64,000 nucleotides of DNA from Aldrovandia affinis (taxonomy: Eukaryota; Chordata; Actinopteri; Notacanthiformes; Halosauridae). Below are positions 1 through 63,925 of this stretch, piece by piece; position 1 is the first letter of the stretch, and every line of letters begins with the position of its first letter. The position numbers and the translations under genes are program-made. The notes beneath the pieces were generated by a model that had not been told where the DNA came from, ran no database searches, and saw only the letters and a program-made list of their open reading frames with translations. The stretch spans positions 1,933,258 through 1,997,257 of the forward strand of contig JAINUG010000165.1 in the NCBI GenBank assembly GCA_029706075.1. The letters are read 5' to 3'.

Positions 1-60
1 CAATGGAAATGAGCAGATTTCTGGGCAGAATTCCAAGCCTGCACTTTTACTTTCAAGTGG

Positions 61-345
61 GCGGCGGTGGCTCAGTGGTTAGTGATACGGGCTGGCAAGC
101 GTTGGGTTGCTGGTTTGAATCCCTGGAAGTGCCAACGAAAAAAAAAAACGACCCGGGGGGATTGCCAGTTCACTTCCTTCCTTGCCCTTGAGCAAGGCAC
201 TGAACCCCTAAACTGCTCCAGGGGTGCTGTACTATGGCTGACCCTGCGCTCGGACCTCTCTGATGGAATACACATGTATAGTGATCTATGTGCGTGTGTG
301 TGTATCTAGGAGAGATATGCAAAAAGACTAATTCCAATGATGTGG
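61..345 (+). mobile_element. tRNA-headed SINE, family A
   Basis: Head ggtggctcagtggttagtga (A box) and ggttgctggtttgaatccc (B box), then a body with ttgagcaaggcactgaaccc. Two related copies on the minus strand lie near 6950-7255 and 28238-28528. The 3' limit is approximate. Confidence 0.75.
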
Positions 346-679
346 TATGAGGCAGAAAGTCCCAATCAAGAAAACCCCAATAATCAATCCAGATTAACCA
401 CAGGAGAAGAAAACAACACAAGGAAGATCAGAGTCCAAGCACACGACTGATGATCAACACATTCTCACTCACACTTTGTCCTAACCATTATTTTAATTCG
501 GCACACACTCATGTACTATAAGAAGGGGACCCACAGATCACTAAGCAGACTTCTGCAGGCAGAGGTCTCCGGGGCCCTGTAATGCTGGCACAGCTCAAGA
601 ATAAAAGGTTCTGAACCTGTGCTGGCCTAGAGTGCTGCGTCCTTCCTTCCGTTCGAACTCCTGGGCGATTTCCACCACA
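341..679 (+). mobile_element. possible solo LTR
   Basis: Ends are TGTGGT and ACCACA, a perfect 6-bp inverted repeat. Inside are a TATA-like box (ctataagaagg, about 516) and AATAAA at 600, the usual order for an LTR. No target duplication was recognised and no internal retroelement region follows. Confidence 0.4.
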
Positions 680-861
680 CCAGTGACCTTGTGTAATATG
701 TATTATAGTCTATTCCTTGTGTCATGGCATTCCCACTCTATTACTGATCTGTAAGAGGGTTCAGTGTGTGGGTGTGGGAGGGGTATCAGTGTGATTGCAT
801 GCAAGTGTTTTATGGTGTTTGAAAGTGTGTGAGTGCCAAAGAGAAATGTTTGATTGTCTGT

Positions 862-1088
862 ACGTGTGTGTGTGAGTGTGGGTGTGAGTGTGAGTGCGTG
901 TGGGTACATGTGTGTGTGAGTGCATGTAAGTGTGTATGTGTGTGAGTGTGAGTGTGAGTGCGTGTGTGAGTGTGAGAGTGTGTGTATGTGAGTGTATGTG
1001 AGTGTGAGTGTGAGTGTGTGAGTGAGTGTGTGTGTGTGAGTGTGAGAGTGTGAGTGTGTGTGTGAGTACGTGAGTGAGAGTGTGCATG
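862..1088 (+). repeat. TG/TGAG microsatellite (left part)
   Basis: Interspersed (gtgtga)n and (gt)n. Continuous in type with 2551-2783; the hAT element at 1097-2550 separates the two. Confidence 0.9.
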
Positions 1089-1096
1089 AGTGTGAG

Positions 1097-2550
1097 CAGG
1101 GTTGGGAGGGTTACTTTGTAAATGTAATTAGTGCCTGATTACTGATTACACGGCTCTGAAAGTAATCCGATACGAATACAGTTACATGTCTCAAAAAAAA
1201 GTAACATAATCAGATTACTTTTAGAATACTTTTGGATTACTTACTTTTTCCATCACAGATTGGTATGTTTTGGGGTACAGGAGATATTGGGAAGCTGTTA
1301 TATAGCCAAAGGTGGTGCTACTTAGTACTAAAAGGGTGCTCAAACTTTTGCACACGCCATGTTCACTTTTTTATTTGATCAGTAATACATTTAAATAGTT
1401 ATTATGCATTACACTTTGAAAAAGGATGTCATGTTCAACTTTCCACTGTGTTGAGGTCAGGTCAGCTTCTGTTCATTTAATAATAAATACTAATAAATTT
1501 GAGATGTCAATTTAGCTAAATATATGCAACATTGTATCTGCATTTTTGTTGTAGTCGTCGTCATTAACATGTTATGGAATTAGAATGGACAGATTCAAAG
1601 TTAATCATAATAAAAAGCAAAGGGATATTGAAAGGCAAGTTCTTTTACTGTTTTGATGGCTCATCATGAGCATAACTCAAACACAGCATCTGAAACAATG
1701 TAATAACTTTTGAAACTTTTTGGCACTGGAATAACAGCGACTTGTAAGGGATATGGCTTAGAAAAGTGCCAGTGTTGGCGGGCTGTGTAGCGTGAATGCT
1801 CGGCAGTGCATAACGTAATTGACGTATAGTAGAGTACAATTGTCTACCAAATGGGAGAAAACTGGAAAAAATAAAAAGAATAAAATAAAATGTCATCGTT
1901 TCAACAATAAAGAAAGCAGTATAAAATTAGCAGAGCAGTTAACTACTTAATGCGATGCCTCAAACCGTAGGCTAAGGTCAGGTAACAGCAAATTACTGCA
2001 GAACTGTGTTCATTAAACTGAAGGTTAGCTAACGTTGACTTACTCCAAGTGCTTTTTAAGATTCGAAGTCGAGTCCTTTGATGCCGACAGTATCTTTATT
2101 CCTGGAAGACACAAGGTACACTGGACCGACAGATTTTTCCGATGTTCTTTTAAACTGGAAATTGTGTCGATAACGCCACAAACTAAAAGCTGACTTATCA
2201 ACGTTTGTCTGAGTGTGGGTGCGCGCTTTTTTTAAACACATTTTTTAACGCAGTTTTTGGTTCTGTGCAGCGGCTGTAGTTTTCGTGAGCTGTGTGATGA
2301 TAATCATGTAGGCGTGATAATTTCATGCTGTAACTTTAGTAATGAATATCAGCTCATTAATGTTTGTAAGGAAAACTTTCCACCAAGAATTCCAAGAAGT
2401 AATCCAAAATGTATTCACTTCAGGTTTATTAAAGTAACTGTATTCAGATTACTCATTTTTCAAATGTAACGCGAGCTGAATACAGTTACTTGATTTTTGT
2501 ATTCTGATTACGTAACGCCGTTACATGTATTCCGTTACAACCCAACCCTG
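1097..2550. mobile_element. hAT-type DNA transposon, non-autonomous or decayed
   Basis: Terminal inverted repeats CAGGGTTGGG and CCCAACCCTG. An 8-bp target duplication, agtgtgag, lies at 1089-1096 and 2551-2558. CAGGG ends with 8-bp duplications are typical of the hAT superfamily. Subterminal regions are rich in ATTAC/GTAAC motifs. No transposase reading frame was recognised in the 1,454 bp. Confidence 0.85.
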
Positions 2551-2636
2551 AGTGTGAGTGTGTGTGTAAGTGTGGGTGAGTGTGAGTGTGTAAGTGTGTG
2601 TGTGTGTGTGTGTGTGAGTGAGTGAGAGAGTGAGTG

Positions 2637-2670
<34 letters not shown>

Positions 2671-2783
2671 AGAGAGTGAGAGTGTGAGTGTGTAAGTGTG
2701 AGTGTGAGTGTGAGTGTGTAAGTGTGTGTGAGTGAGTGAGTATGTGAGAGAGTGAGAGTGAGAGAGAGAGAGAGAGAGAGAGC
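2551..2783 (+). repeat. TG/GA microsatellite (right part)
   Basis: gtgtgag and gagaga runs continuing the array interrupted by the hAT element. Confidence 0.9.
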
Positions 2784-3291
2784 AGCTCAGGCTGCCCCGT
2801 GGCCTCTGGCCCCTCGAGCTCAATGGTGGGCGTCTCAGAGAGCGCAGGCCGTTAACAGCGTCCTGACCGCCGTCGCTCTGAAAGAGTGACTCCGCACTGG
2901 AGCGGGGGGGGGGGGGGGCAGGGGCCACAGGAGAGAGCGGGGGGCGGGGGTGGAGACAGGGGCGGGCGTATTACGACAGTCCCGTAAATCGTCACGATTG
3001 AAACGATCTCCGAACCGAAACTCACAGCCCGCAGTCGCGCTCATTCATCGGTCACTTTCTTTTCTTCTCGTAGCCTTTCTTTGTTCTCCAGCGACACAAA
3101 CACAAAACACAGAACACAATACCGCTCTGAGGTGAAGGGATCCCGCTGTGGCCTGGCTCTCCCCCCGAACTCTCAGCTCTCACAGACATTCACCGCACGG
3201 AGGAGGAAAGGCCAACACCTCCAACGGCTGGCGCTCCAATGCACAATTTCAGAATTTCCTCACAACTTTCTGAGAACAAATTTTGACAATT

Positions 3292-3432
3292 CTGTGTGGC
3301 TCAGTTGGTAGAGCGTGGCATTGACAACGCTTAGATTGTGGATTCAATTCCCTTTGGGACCACATATACTGAAAGATGTATGCATTCACGACTGTAAGTT
3401 GCTCTGGATAAAAGCGTCTGTTAAATGGCGTA
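3292..3432 (+). mobile_element. tRNA-headed SINE, family B
   Basis: Head gtgtggctcagttggtagag, B box gtggattcaattccc, then ccacatatactgaaa, and tail gataaaagcgtctgttaaatggc. The tail resembles an L2-type LINE 3' end. Confidence 0.85.
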
Positions 3433-3639
3433 AATATTAAAATAGTTTATGGTGCTCCAGCATGTGCATAAGTGCAAAAACTATCTCAATTAAAGACCCT
3501 TCGCCTCAAATCGGATACGTTGTTTATGGTGAATGAAATTCAGTGAAACCTTTTGCCCTCTTCCAAACATAAGTCAATGTTAAAAAATATATATATACTG
3601 TATATATACACATATATATATATATTTTTAACTAACTTT

Positions 3640-4080
3640 TCTTTCCCTGTGCCTGTGGCCATCTTCCACAAGAGACTCAAAACCCACCTCTTCAGACTCC
3701 ACTACCACTGATTCTGTACATTTTACTAGTTGTCATCAACACTGCTTACATATTTAATACTGCTTTTCGTAATATGCATCTATGTTTAATACTGTCAAAA
3801 AAAAAAAAATACTAACCTTTTCTTTCCCAGTGTTACAGGTATGGCAGATGCCAGCAATGATGTCATTGCTGCCAACTAACTATATGTCTGTATTAATGCA
3901 CATCACTGGATAAGAGTGTCTGCTAAATGCTTAAAATGTAAAAATGTAAACTTGAAACAATGATGTCTATTACAGTTACTGCACTGGTCTCTTGCACTAA
4001 CCATGATTGATCTCACTATGTATTAATGCACATTGTGCAAGTCGCTCTGGATAAGATGCTAAATGCCTAAAATGTAAATG
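3640..4080 (+). mobile_element. L2-clade LINE 3' end fragment(s)
   Basis: Contains caaaacccacctcttcagac, which reads KTHLFRLHYH and resembles the end of L2-type reverse transcriptase frames, then an A-rich gap, cactggtctcttgcactaac, gtattaatgcacat and tail gtcgctctggataagatgc. The tail is shared with SINE families B and C. A second, shorter tail copy is at 33395-33545. Confidence 0.65.
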
Positions 4081-4621
4081 TAAACGTCAGTAAGTATTTT
4101 AAGTGACCCCTGAAGGCAGGAACTCGAAGCTCATCCCTGATTAAACACTGTTATCAGTGGCCTCTTTACGAGCGACCCCAGCTCCTCCTTCACACCTGTA
4201 GAGCAATCCCCTAAAGTGAGAAAACACATTTGGGACCAAACAAAGTTATCTAAACAAAGCGGCGCGTTTAGATCGTTAGATCTCTGAACCGTGTGAGGAT
4301 TTAAAGGGCCGCTCCGTTTGTGCGCTTTGAATTCCTGCATTCCTGAAAGGCCTTTGCAGTTGGGCCCCTGACTTTTCGTTTTCACTTGTGTTTGTTTTCA
4401 GCTACTCCAGTTCTACTTGAGTGCAGGCGCAGTTAAGAAGTCTAAAAGCTATTTATATATATATATATTTTTTTTTGCAAATAGGTGCAACTATATTTTT
4501 GCAAACAACATCCTTCCATGCATCAGATACTATTGGCAACCGTAACTACAGGTTTTTAAAATGTATTTTTATCATTAAAAGCAACCAATCTTCAGCTTCC
4601 AAAATCAGGAATCAGGAAAAG

Positions 4622-4768
4622 GCTCGGAGTTTGGAGTTACAGCTCGGAGGAGGCGGTACATCACCTTTATCACTGCCGGTCCCAGGGCTATGGCAGCGTG
4701 CGAGAAGGGTGGGGGTGGGGGTGGGGGGGGGGATAGATGACATGAAAAGAGGGTATCATTGGCTACTA
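4622..4768 (+). mobile_element. SINE family D, 3' part
   Basis: Contains gctcggaggaggcggtac, the actgccggtcccagggctat block and gacatgaaaagagggtat. The tRNA head is missing. Confidence 0.65.
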
Positions 4769-4777
4769 CATAGGCTG

Positions 4778-5000
4778 GCAGTGTAGTGTAATGGTTAGGG
4801 AGCTGGGCTTGTAACTCAGAGGTTGCAGGTTCGATTCCCAGGTGGGGCACTGCTGTTGTACCCTTGAGCTAAAGGTACTTAACCTGAATTGCTTCAGTAA
4901 AATATCCAGCTGTATAAATGGATTGTATGTGAAGAAGTGTAAACTGTGTAAGTCGCTCTGGATAAGAGCGTCTGCTAAATGCCTAAAATGTCAATGTAAA
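4778..5000 (+). mobile_element. tRNA-headed SINE, family C
   Basis: Head gtagtgtaatggttagggag, B box ggttcgattcccagg, body ttgagctaaaggtacttaac, tail gataagagcgtctgctaaat. Confidence 0.88.
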
Positions 5001-5251
5001 ATGTACTAAATTGGGAGGGAAATGGGGAAAAATAAAAACAAGGAAAAATGTAGCCTGATTGAGAGAAGCAGGCCCATTTGAGGCCCATTTGATTTGGGGG
5101 TGAGAGTTGGGGGTGAGAGTTGGGGGTGAGAGTTGGGGGTGAGAGTTGCGATAGCAAGTCAGAGGACTCCTGGGTGTCCCACTGCCTATCCCCAGAGGAG
5201 CAGACAAACCGCAGGCCCTCCCTCTGGTACTCGGTCCATGATTGCATATTA

Positions 5252-5468
5252 CATTTTAGGCATTTAGCAGACGCTCTTATCCAGAGCGACTTACACAGTT
5301 TACATTTCTTTACATACAATCCATTTATACAGCTGGAGATTTTACTGAAGCAATTCAGGTTAAGTACCTTTAGCTCAAGGGTACAACAGCAGTGCCCCAC
5401 CTGGGAATTGAACCTGCAACCTCTGAGTTACAAGCTCAGTTCCCCTAACCATTATACCACACTGCCGC
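5252..5468 (-). mobile_element. SINE family C
   Basis: Reverse copy: tail motif atttagcagacgctcttatc at the left, head ccattataccacactgccgc at the right. It lies about 250 bp from the inverted copy at 4778-5000, so the two could pair. Confidence 0.88.
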
Positions 5469-6403
5469 CTATGATTGGGGGGGGAGGACGCAGCAGTTAA
5501 TCCGAGGTGAAGTCTCGCAACACATCGACCCCCTGTGACCACCGTCAGCATGGCAACAGTGTCACGCAGCTGAGTGTGTGCGATCCCGTATGAATTTTAA
5601 ATCAGCTGTCGAAATGCAGCGGCCCCCGTCAGCAACTTCAACTTCAACCATCCCACGTTTGCCCTGATAACGGCCGGGACAAAAAAACACATTCCATTCC
5701 CTCCCCCTTACTTAACTCAGCAACCCTTTTGACACAAACGTTACCATACATTTTAATAACTAAAAGGCCACCCCCCCACACACACACCCCTCTCCCTGGT
5801 AGCTGGCGGGGCAGTGGGGGGAGAGGGGGAGAGGGAGTTCGCCCCCCGTTGTGCTGCTGTCCCCCCCCGCAAGGCAACAAGGCCCAGCCCAAAGTCAACT
5901 GACTGCAGCCTGACAGCCAGGGGAATTCAGGGAATGCGCTGAGCTGGTGCCATGGGGACACTCTGCTGACCCGCACACCCCTTTCAAAAGCCCCCTGATC
6001 ACCCCGGCGATCACAGCTGACTGCACACAAACGAGGTCTCTGTAGCCACCCTGTGAGGGGCATTGTCACCCGCCCTCCTACAAGAACGCCTCCGCCATTT
6101 TTTACTTCGCCCACGTTCTCACCGGGTCTGATGTCTGAAGAAAGCAGGGGGGGGCGCATCACGGTGTCATCTGCACCCCTTTACCCTGGCCCCCTCCCCC
6201 CAGGCACGCACACACGCACGCACGCACCCCCCCGCCCCATTAAAACCCTTCTCCTCTCGGCCCACACCTGAACTCCTCAGTGAAGGTAATCATTTGAATA
6301 CGTGGCTAAGGGGCCACCGGGACAATAAAGCAAATCGCAAAGCCTCACTTCTTTCGCCCTTCTTTTTTACGTTTTTATTTATATTTGCTGTTTTCCCCCC
6401 ACT

Positions 6404-6868
6404 GTTAGTATCCAACTAATAGGATTACCTTCCAGGGTGTATTCCTGCCTCTCACCCGGAACGCATGCTTAGGCTCCAGCCCCCCGCGACCCTGACCAGG
6501 AATAAGCGGCTTAGATAATGGATGGATGGATGGATGGATGTTAGTATCCAATTAGACCCTCTCTTTTTCATGTCGATTACACCCCTCCCTCGTATGAGAA
6601 GTTGCTGCCGTAGTGACCACTGTACCGTCTCCTCCAAGCCGGCACTCGCCACGGTCACCGTAATACACAGGACCACTCCTATACGCAGCGACCTCATTCG
6701 GCTTTTATCCCCCCCCCCTCCCTTCCTGGGATGGACAGCCAATTGCGGGGCTCTAGTGGCACTCCCGGCCAGAACTGAAACTGACGGGATCGTTGGAATC
6801 GAACCCCAGTCACAGTGGGCAGCGTCGAACGCTCTTACGGCAGGCTTCTTCCCCCCCTCTAAAAACAA
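6404..6868 (-). mobile_element. SINE family D interrupted by an RTE-type LINE tail
   Basis: A family D copy on the minus strand is split at 6419-6539 by a short 5'-truncated insert containing ggctccagccccccgcgacc and ending (ggat)n, the form of fish RTE-type LINE 3' ends. The flanks gttagtatccaacta (6404) and gttagtatccaatta (6540) match at 14 of 15 bases and look like the insertion's target duplication. Confidence 0.7.
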
Positions 6869-6951
6869 GTTTCTTTAACAGACTCAACACTTCCCTGACA
6901 ACACCCCCTCAGACTTTAGATGTTTCTAATTTTTTTTTTAAATTTAATTTT

Positions 6952-7255
6952 TTATATTCTTTATTGCTTTAATTTTATATTCTTTATTGCCATGTTACAC
7001 AATTTGAAATTCCATATCTCTCCTAAGAGAGGTCTGAGCGTAGGATCAGCCATAGTACGGCGCCCCTGGAGCAGTTTAGGGGTTCAGTGCCTTGCTCAAG
7101 GGCACTTCAGCAGTGCCCCAGGAAGTGAACTAGCATCCTTCCGGTTTCCAGTTCATAGATTTTTCGTTTCGGGTTTGGTTCGCCTTCCTGGGATTCGAAC
7201 CAGCAACCCTCCGCTTGCCAGCCCATGTCACTAACCACTGAGCCCCTGCCACCTC
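6952..7255 (-). mobile_element. SINE family A
   Basis: Reverse copy: ttcgaaccagcaaccctccg and cactaaccactgagcccct at the right mark the tRNA-like head; cttgctcaagggcacttcag marks the body. Confidence 0.75.
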
Positions 7256-7635
7256 TCCTCAGGGCTCGTCTCACAGAGGCGGAGAGGGGGAATAATCGCC
7301 ACGACTACGGGAAAGAACTGACCGTTGCTACGGTGTCAGCCAGGAATGGAGCAGTGGGAGAGAAAGGAAAACGGCCGAGTTTGCGTTTCCCCCCCGAGGG
7401 ACCCTCTCGGGCTGTGGGCCCAGAGAGCACTCTGGGAAATGCGGTGTCGTTGTCCAGCTGGGTGAGGGCTGACGGTGCACACACACCCTCCTCCTCCTCG
7501 ATCCCGGGACAGCGTGAGTCTCAGAGCTGCTCACACAGTGAAGGTAGGCCCCACCCTCTGTTCTGCACGTGTGAAGAGTTTCAGCACAAATGCATTTAAA
7601 TACTTCTCCATTACGACTTAACATCCCTGTTGCTA

Positions 7636-7722
7636 ACCCCACATACACACACACACACACACCACACTCTCTCACACACACACATACACATACACCACAC
7701 ATACCCACCCACACACACACCA

Positions 7723-7756
<34 letters not shown>

Positions 7757-7845
7757 CTCTCACACATACACCACACACACACACACACACAACACTCACA
7801 GACACATACACACATACCCACACATGCGCACACACAAGACCAGGG
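7636..7845 (+). repeat. CA microsatellite
   Basis: (ca)n with ctctct and cat interruptions. Confidence 0.9.
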
Positions 7846-7919
7846 GCGGCGATGTTGACGAGGAAAACACAAACACACACACAGTAGTTCTCGCACGTTT
7901 GAGCGACAAGTAAACGACA

Positions 7920-9290
7920 GGGCCAACTCACAGCCTTCCCAAGACTTCACACACCGGACAAAGAGGTAGCCAACCTCCGCAAGACACTTAAACTGAAACG
8001 CAAGCCACTGTCGGCTTCAACCTCCCTCAGCCAATCAGCCCATTACATTTTACTTAACGTAACACTCTAAAACAAAAAAACTAAGACGCTGCTTCACAGA
8101 GGACATTAAGAGAAGCATTAAGAATTCTAAACAGATTACTTTATAGATGCTATGGATATAAAAATAACTTTAGCGATTATACAACAAGAGGAGAGCAGGA
8201 GACCTTGCCTGGCACCGTGCAGATCCACCCATCGTTACTGTACACCAATCAGATTGACAGCAGCTAACAACAATTAAACCGATGCATCCACACACCAGAA
8301 GTACTAGTGGACCTGCACGGATTTCCTGTGCTAGAACATGTGCGGGGAATTTTCTAAACCAATCAAATACATTTGTCAGTTAACATTGACAAATTAAGTA
8401 CACCGGTTATTTTTCTCTGACCATTTACTTTCAGAATGATCCACTCTGGCCAAATATTATCCAAGCAACGATCGCAAACATACACATGCACTGACGGGCA
8501 CAAGCTCGCCGAGAAGCGTGAATGGCGTCTCTAGAAAGTAGGGGGCGAGTTCTGTCTCGGTGGAGGTGGATCATATCGCTGGAATTATCTTCCCTCGTAG
8601 AGACGGGCGGCGAGTTTGCGGGGAGAGGGCAAAATCGAAAGAAATAGCGGGTATAATTGGGCACCAAACTGGGAGAAAGAAATATTGATAAAAAGTGTCC
8701 TTACACATTTGACAAAAAAAAAAAGAAGAGGAGCGAGAGAAACGGCGGCAATTTATTAAAGTTCAGCGACACTCTTAACATCTTCCAATTAAAAAACACA
8801 TAACTCGTTAGTGGGTCAAATAGGCATGTCAAATAAGGCGAGTTTGTGAACATTAGCTGCCCGCCCACTCACCCTGCCTTACAGCCATAGTCAGAGACGA
8901 GAGATAAGCCATACATCCACAATTCTGAGCATTTTAATCAGAAAAAAGTGTTAAGGAGTACTTTTGCCACACTAAAGGTTATGTACATATGAAATACAAT
9001 GACTGTGCAGGATCTTTAAGGCTTTGCAGAGGCCAGGGTCTCAACACAGCCACTATAGACTGAAAATACACCACAAACTCTGCCCAGGCCCTCACTATAA
9101 ATACCATTCTCCCCTCACCAGTCAGTCAATGGCCCCCCCACGTACAGACACATGGTGGATGGGCAAGATTAAAAATGATTATATTTTTAACTAAATTTAA
9201 GTAAAAAGCAACTTATTTATTATAAGCAAATAAATGACTAATTTGCCAATTATCAATCGATGAGGCAAACGATGTCACTCCAGATGTAGG
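7920..9290. other. downstream region without a recognised gene
   Basis: Apart from the SINE fragment at 8500-8690 this is AT-moderate unique sequence. I see no exon-like reading frame, RNA gene or clear element. Confidence 0.6.
8500..8690 (+). mobile_element. SINE family E, 3' part
   Basis: gcacaagctcgccgagaagc, cgtagagacgggcggcgag and the terminal taattgggcaccaaactgggag identify a head-less family E copy. Confidence 0.55.
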
Positions 9291-9298
9291 ATCAGATG

Positions 9299-9483
9299 TA
9301 GGATCATCTGGGCATGTGTCATCTGAGTGTGTGTGTGTTGGGTGGGTCATCTGGGTCGACTGGGTGTGTGTTGGAGTGTGTGTTGGGTCATCTGAGTGTG
9401 TGTGTGTTGGGTCATCTGAGTGTGTGTGTTGGGTCATCTGAGTGTGTGTTGGGTCATCTGAGTGTGTGTTGGGTTGTGTGTCA
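9299..9483 (+). repeat. minisatellite, unit about 21 bp
   Basis: Repeats of tgggtcatctgagtgtgtgt with variable GT length. Confidence 0.85.
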
Positions 9484-9714
9484 TCACACGTGACAGAGAG
9501 TTCCCACAATGCATCAGGGGAGGTTCCCCCACGACTTCCCTGCTGTGTTCAGGAGTTTTCCCATGATGCCACGCTGCGTGGTGATCTCCACTCCACACCT
9601 CACGCTCGTCCTGTTTGGGCGCAGAGACGTTAGCCAGCGAGCTGCGGTGATAAGTGAACAGCTGGAATCAGGAGGGCTAAGCTCTGCTCCCATCGGCCAG
9701 GGAAAGCCGAATTC

Positions 9715-9948
9715 TGGCAGTGTAGTGTAATGGTTTGGGAGCTGGGCTTGTAACTCAGAGGTTGCTGGTTCGATTCCCAGGTGGGGGCACTGCTGTTGTA
9801 CCCTTGAGCTAAAGGTACTTAACCTGAATTGCTTCAGTAAAATATCCAGCTGTATAAATGGATTTTATGTAAAGAAATGTAAACTGTAAGTCGCTCTGGA
9901 TAAGAGCGTCTGCTAAATGCCTAAAATGTCAATGTAAATGTAAATGTG
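9715..9948 (+). mobile_element. SINE family C
   Basis: Full copy from tggcagtgtagtgtaatggt to the gcgtctgctaaatgcct tail. Confidence 0.88.
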
Positions 9949-10269
9949 AATTCCTGGGATGTGGGCGCCCTCTAGTGCTGTCTTACGGTAAGGCAGCAAC
10001 CACAGAAAGCAGCACAAGCAACAAACATGGCACACAAGGTCTCTCAACGAACACCAGACATCAGCGTCGTAGATTATATTATAGATCAGAAGACACAATA
10101 CATATTTAATCAAGCATCCCTTTTAATCTTTGTAACTGTCACCTTTTACAAAAAAAAAAAAAAAAAAATCAAAAACAAATCAGTATTAATGAAATTAGCA
10201 ACAATAATAGGGAGTGTTGACTACAGACAAGAGGCCTCTTCCTGGTGGTCACTGTACATCTGGCCGACT

Positions 10270-10345
10270 CCTCCAGCACTGTGGGTCACGGTCGTGGTCA
10301 CGGTTACGGTCGTGGTCACGGTTACCGTCGTGATCACGGTTACGG
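10270..10345 (+). repeat. short tandem repeat, tcacggt(t/c)(a/g) units
   Basis: Imperfect gtcacggttacggtcgtg units of about 18 bp. Confidence 0.7.
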
Positions 10346-10456
10346 TCGCCCCTCAGTGCTGCGGTTCCTGACAAGACACGCTCCACATATCTCCATGGTG
10401 ATCCCAGCTCCCAGGCCAGGACCCCACAACTAAACCATGTTACACTGTGAACCCGA

Positions 10457-10625
10457 AGTGTGTGTGTGTGTGTGTGTGTATGTGTGTGCGTGTGTGTGTG
10501 TAGGTGTGTGAGTGTGTGTGTGAGTGTGTGTGAGTGAGTGTGTGTGAGTGTGTATGTGTGTAGGTGTGTGTGTGTGTGCGTGCGCATTTGTGTGCGTGTG
10601 TCTAGGTGTGTGTGTGTGTGTGTGT
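10457..10625 (+). repeat. TG microsatellite
   Basis: (tg)n with gagtg and tatg interruptions. Confidence 0.9.
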
Positions 10626-11290
10626 TTATGTGAGGAGTTAAGACCAGGGCACAAGGAAGATGTAGTGTAGTAGATCAGTAGGTGTTTTAATGCTACTTTT
10701 TTTCTGCCATAATTTCCTTTAAAAAAAGACGACTAAAAACTCGCAAATATCGTATTTTTTTAAAGAAGGGAGCCTCTCTTCATCGAGCACCTCCTCAAAC
10801 CTACGCACAAAAGGAGTGTGTTGTATCAAAGTTTGCGCTGGGACCAGGCGGAGGGTGGGGGGGGGGGGTACAGATCGTTGGGGCGATGGTGGGACAGCTG
10901 GAGGTCTCCAGAGCTGATCTCCTTCAGGGGGTGGGGGTGGGGGGTTGTCCGGAATGTGGCCGCGTCTGCTGGCAGGTTTGGGGTCTTCTGAGGAGTGAGT
11001 GAGTCATTTACAATGTTGAGGCCACCTGCACCCCACACCCCACCCCCCACCCCAGCCCAGCCCACCCCACCTGCATGGGGAGGGGGGGGGCAGTGGCCTG
11101 CAAGGGGGGGGTGGGGTGGCCTATGGATGGAGAGGGGGGGGCGGTGGGCAGGGGGGAAAAGCGGCTGGTTCAGTGTTTGTGACTAGATCTGGACGAGGGG
11201 GAGAGAGAGAGGAGGAGAGGAGGAGGGGGGGGGGGGTCGCTGCAGTAAGGCTGGAGGGCAGGGCGGGGGCGAGGAGGTTCCTCGGCTCTT
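10600..11290 (-). other. probable ktn1 3' UTR
   Basis: Sequence after the stop is C-rich on the minus strand with several short homopolymer runs. No AATAAA was found near it; an ATTAAA variant lies at 10691-10686 on the minus strand and two more at about 10107-10127. The true 3' end is not determined. Confidence 0.35.
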
Positions 11291-63924
<52,634 letters not shown>

Positions 63925-63925
63925 C

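Noticed and set aside
1645-2241. Transposase in the hAT element
   Set aside because: Minus-strand frames of 60-80 residues have no recognisable hAT or BED motif.
7260-7600. Possible exon or promoter of a neighbouring gene
   Set aside because: GC is somewhat raised, but no conserved protein, no clear splice pair and no TATA or initiator context; it could be unique downstream sequence.
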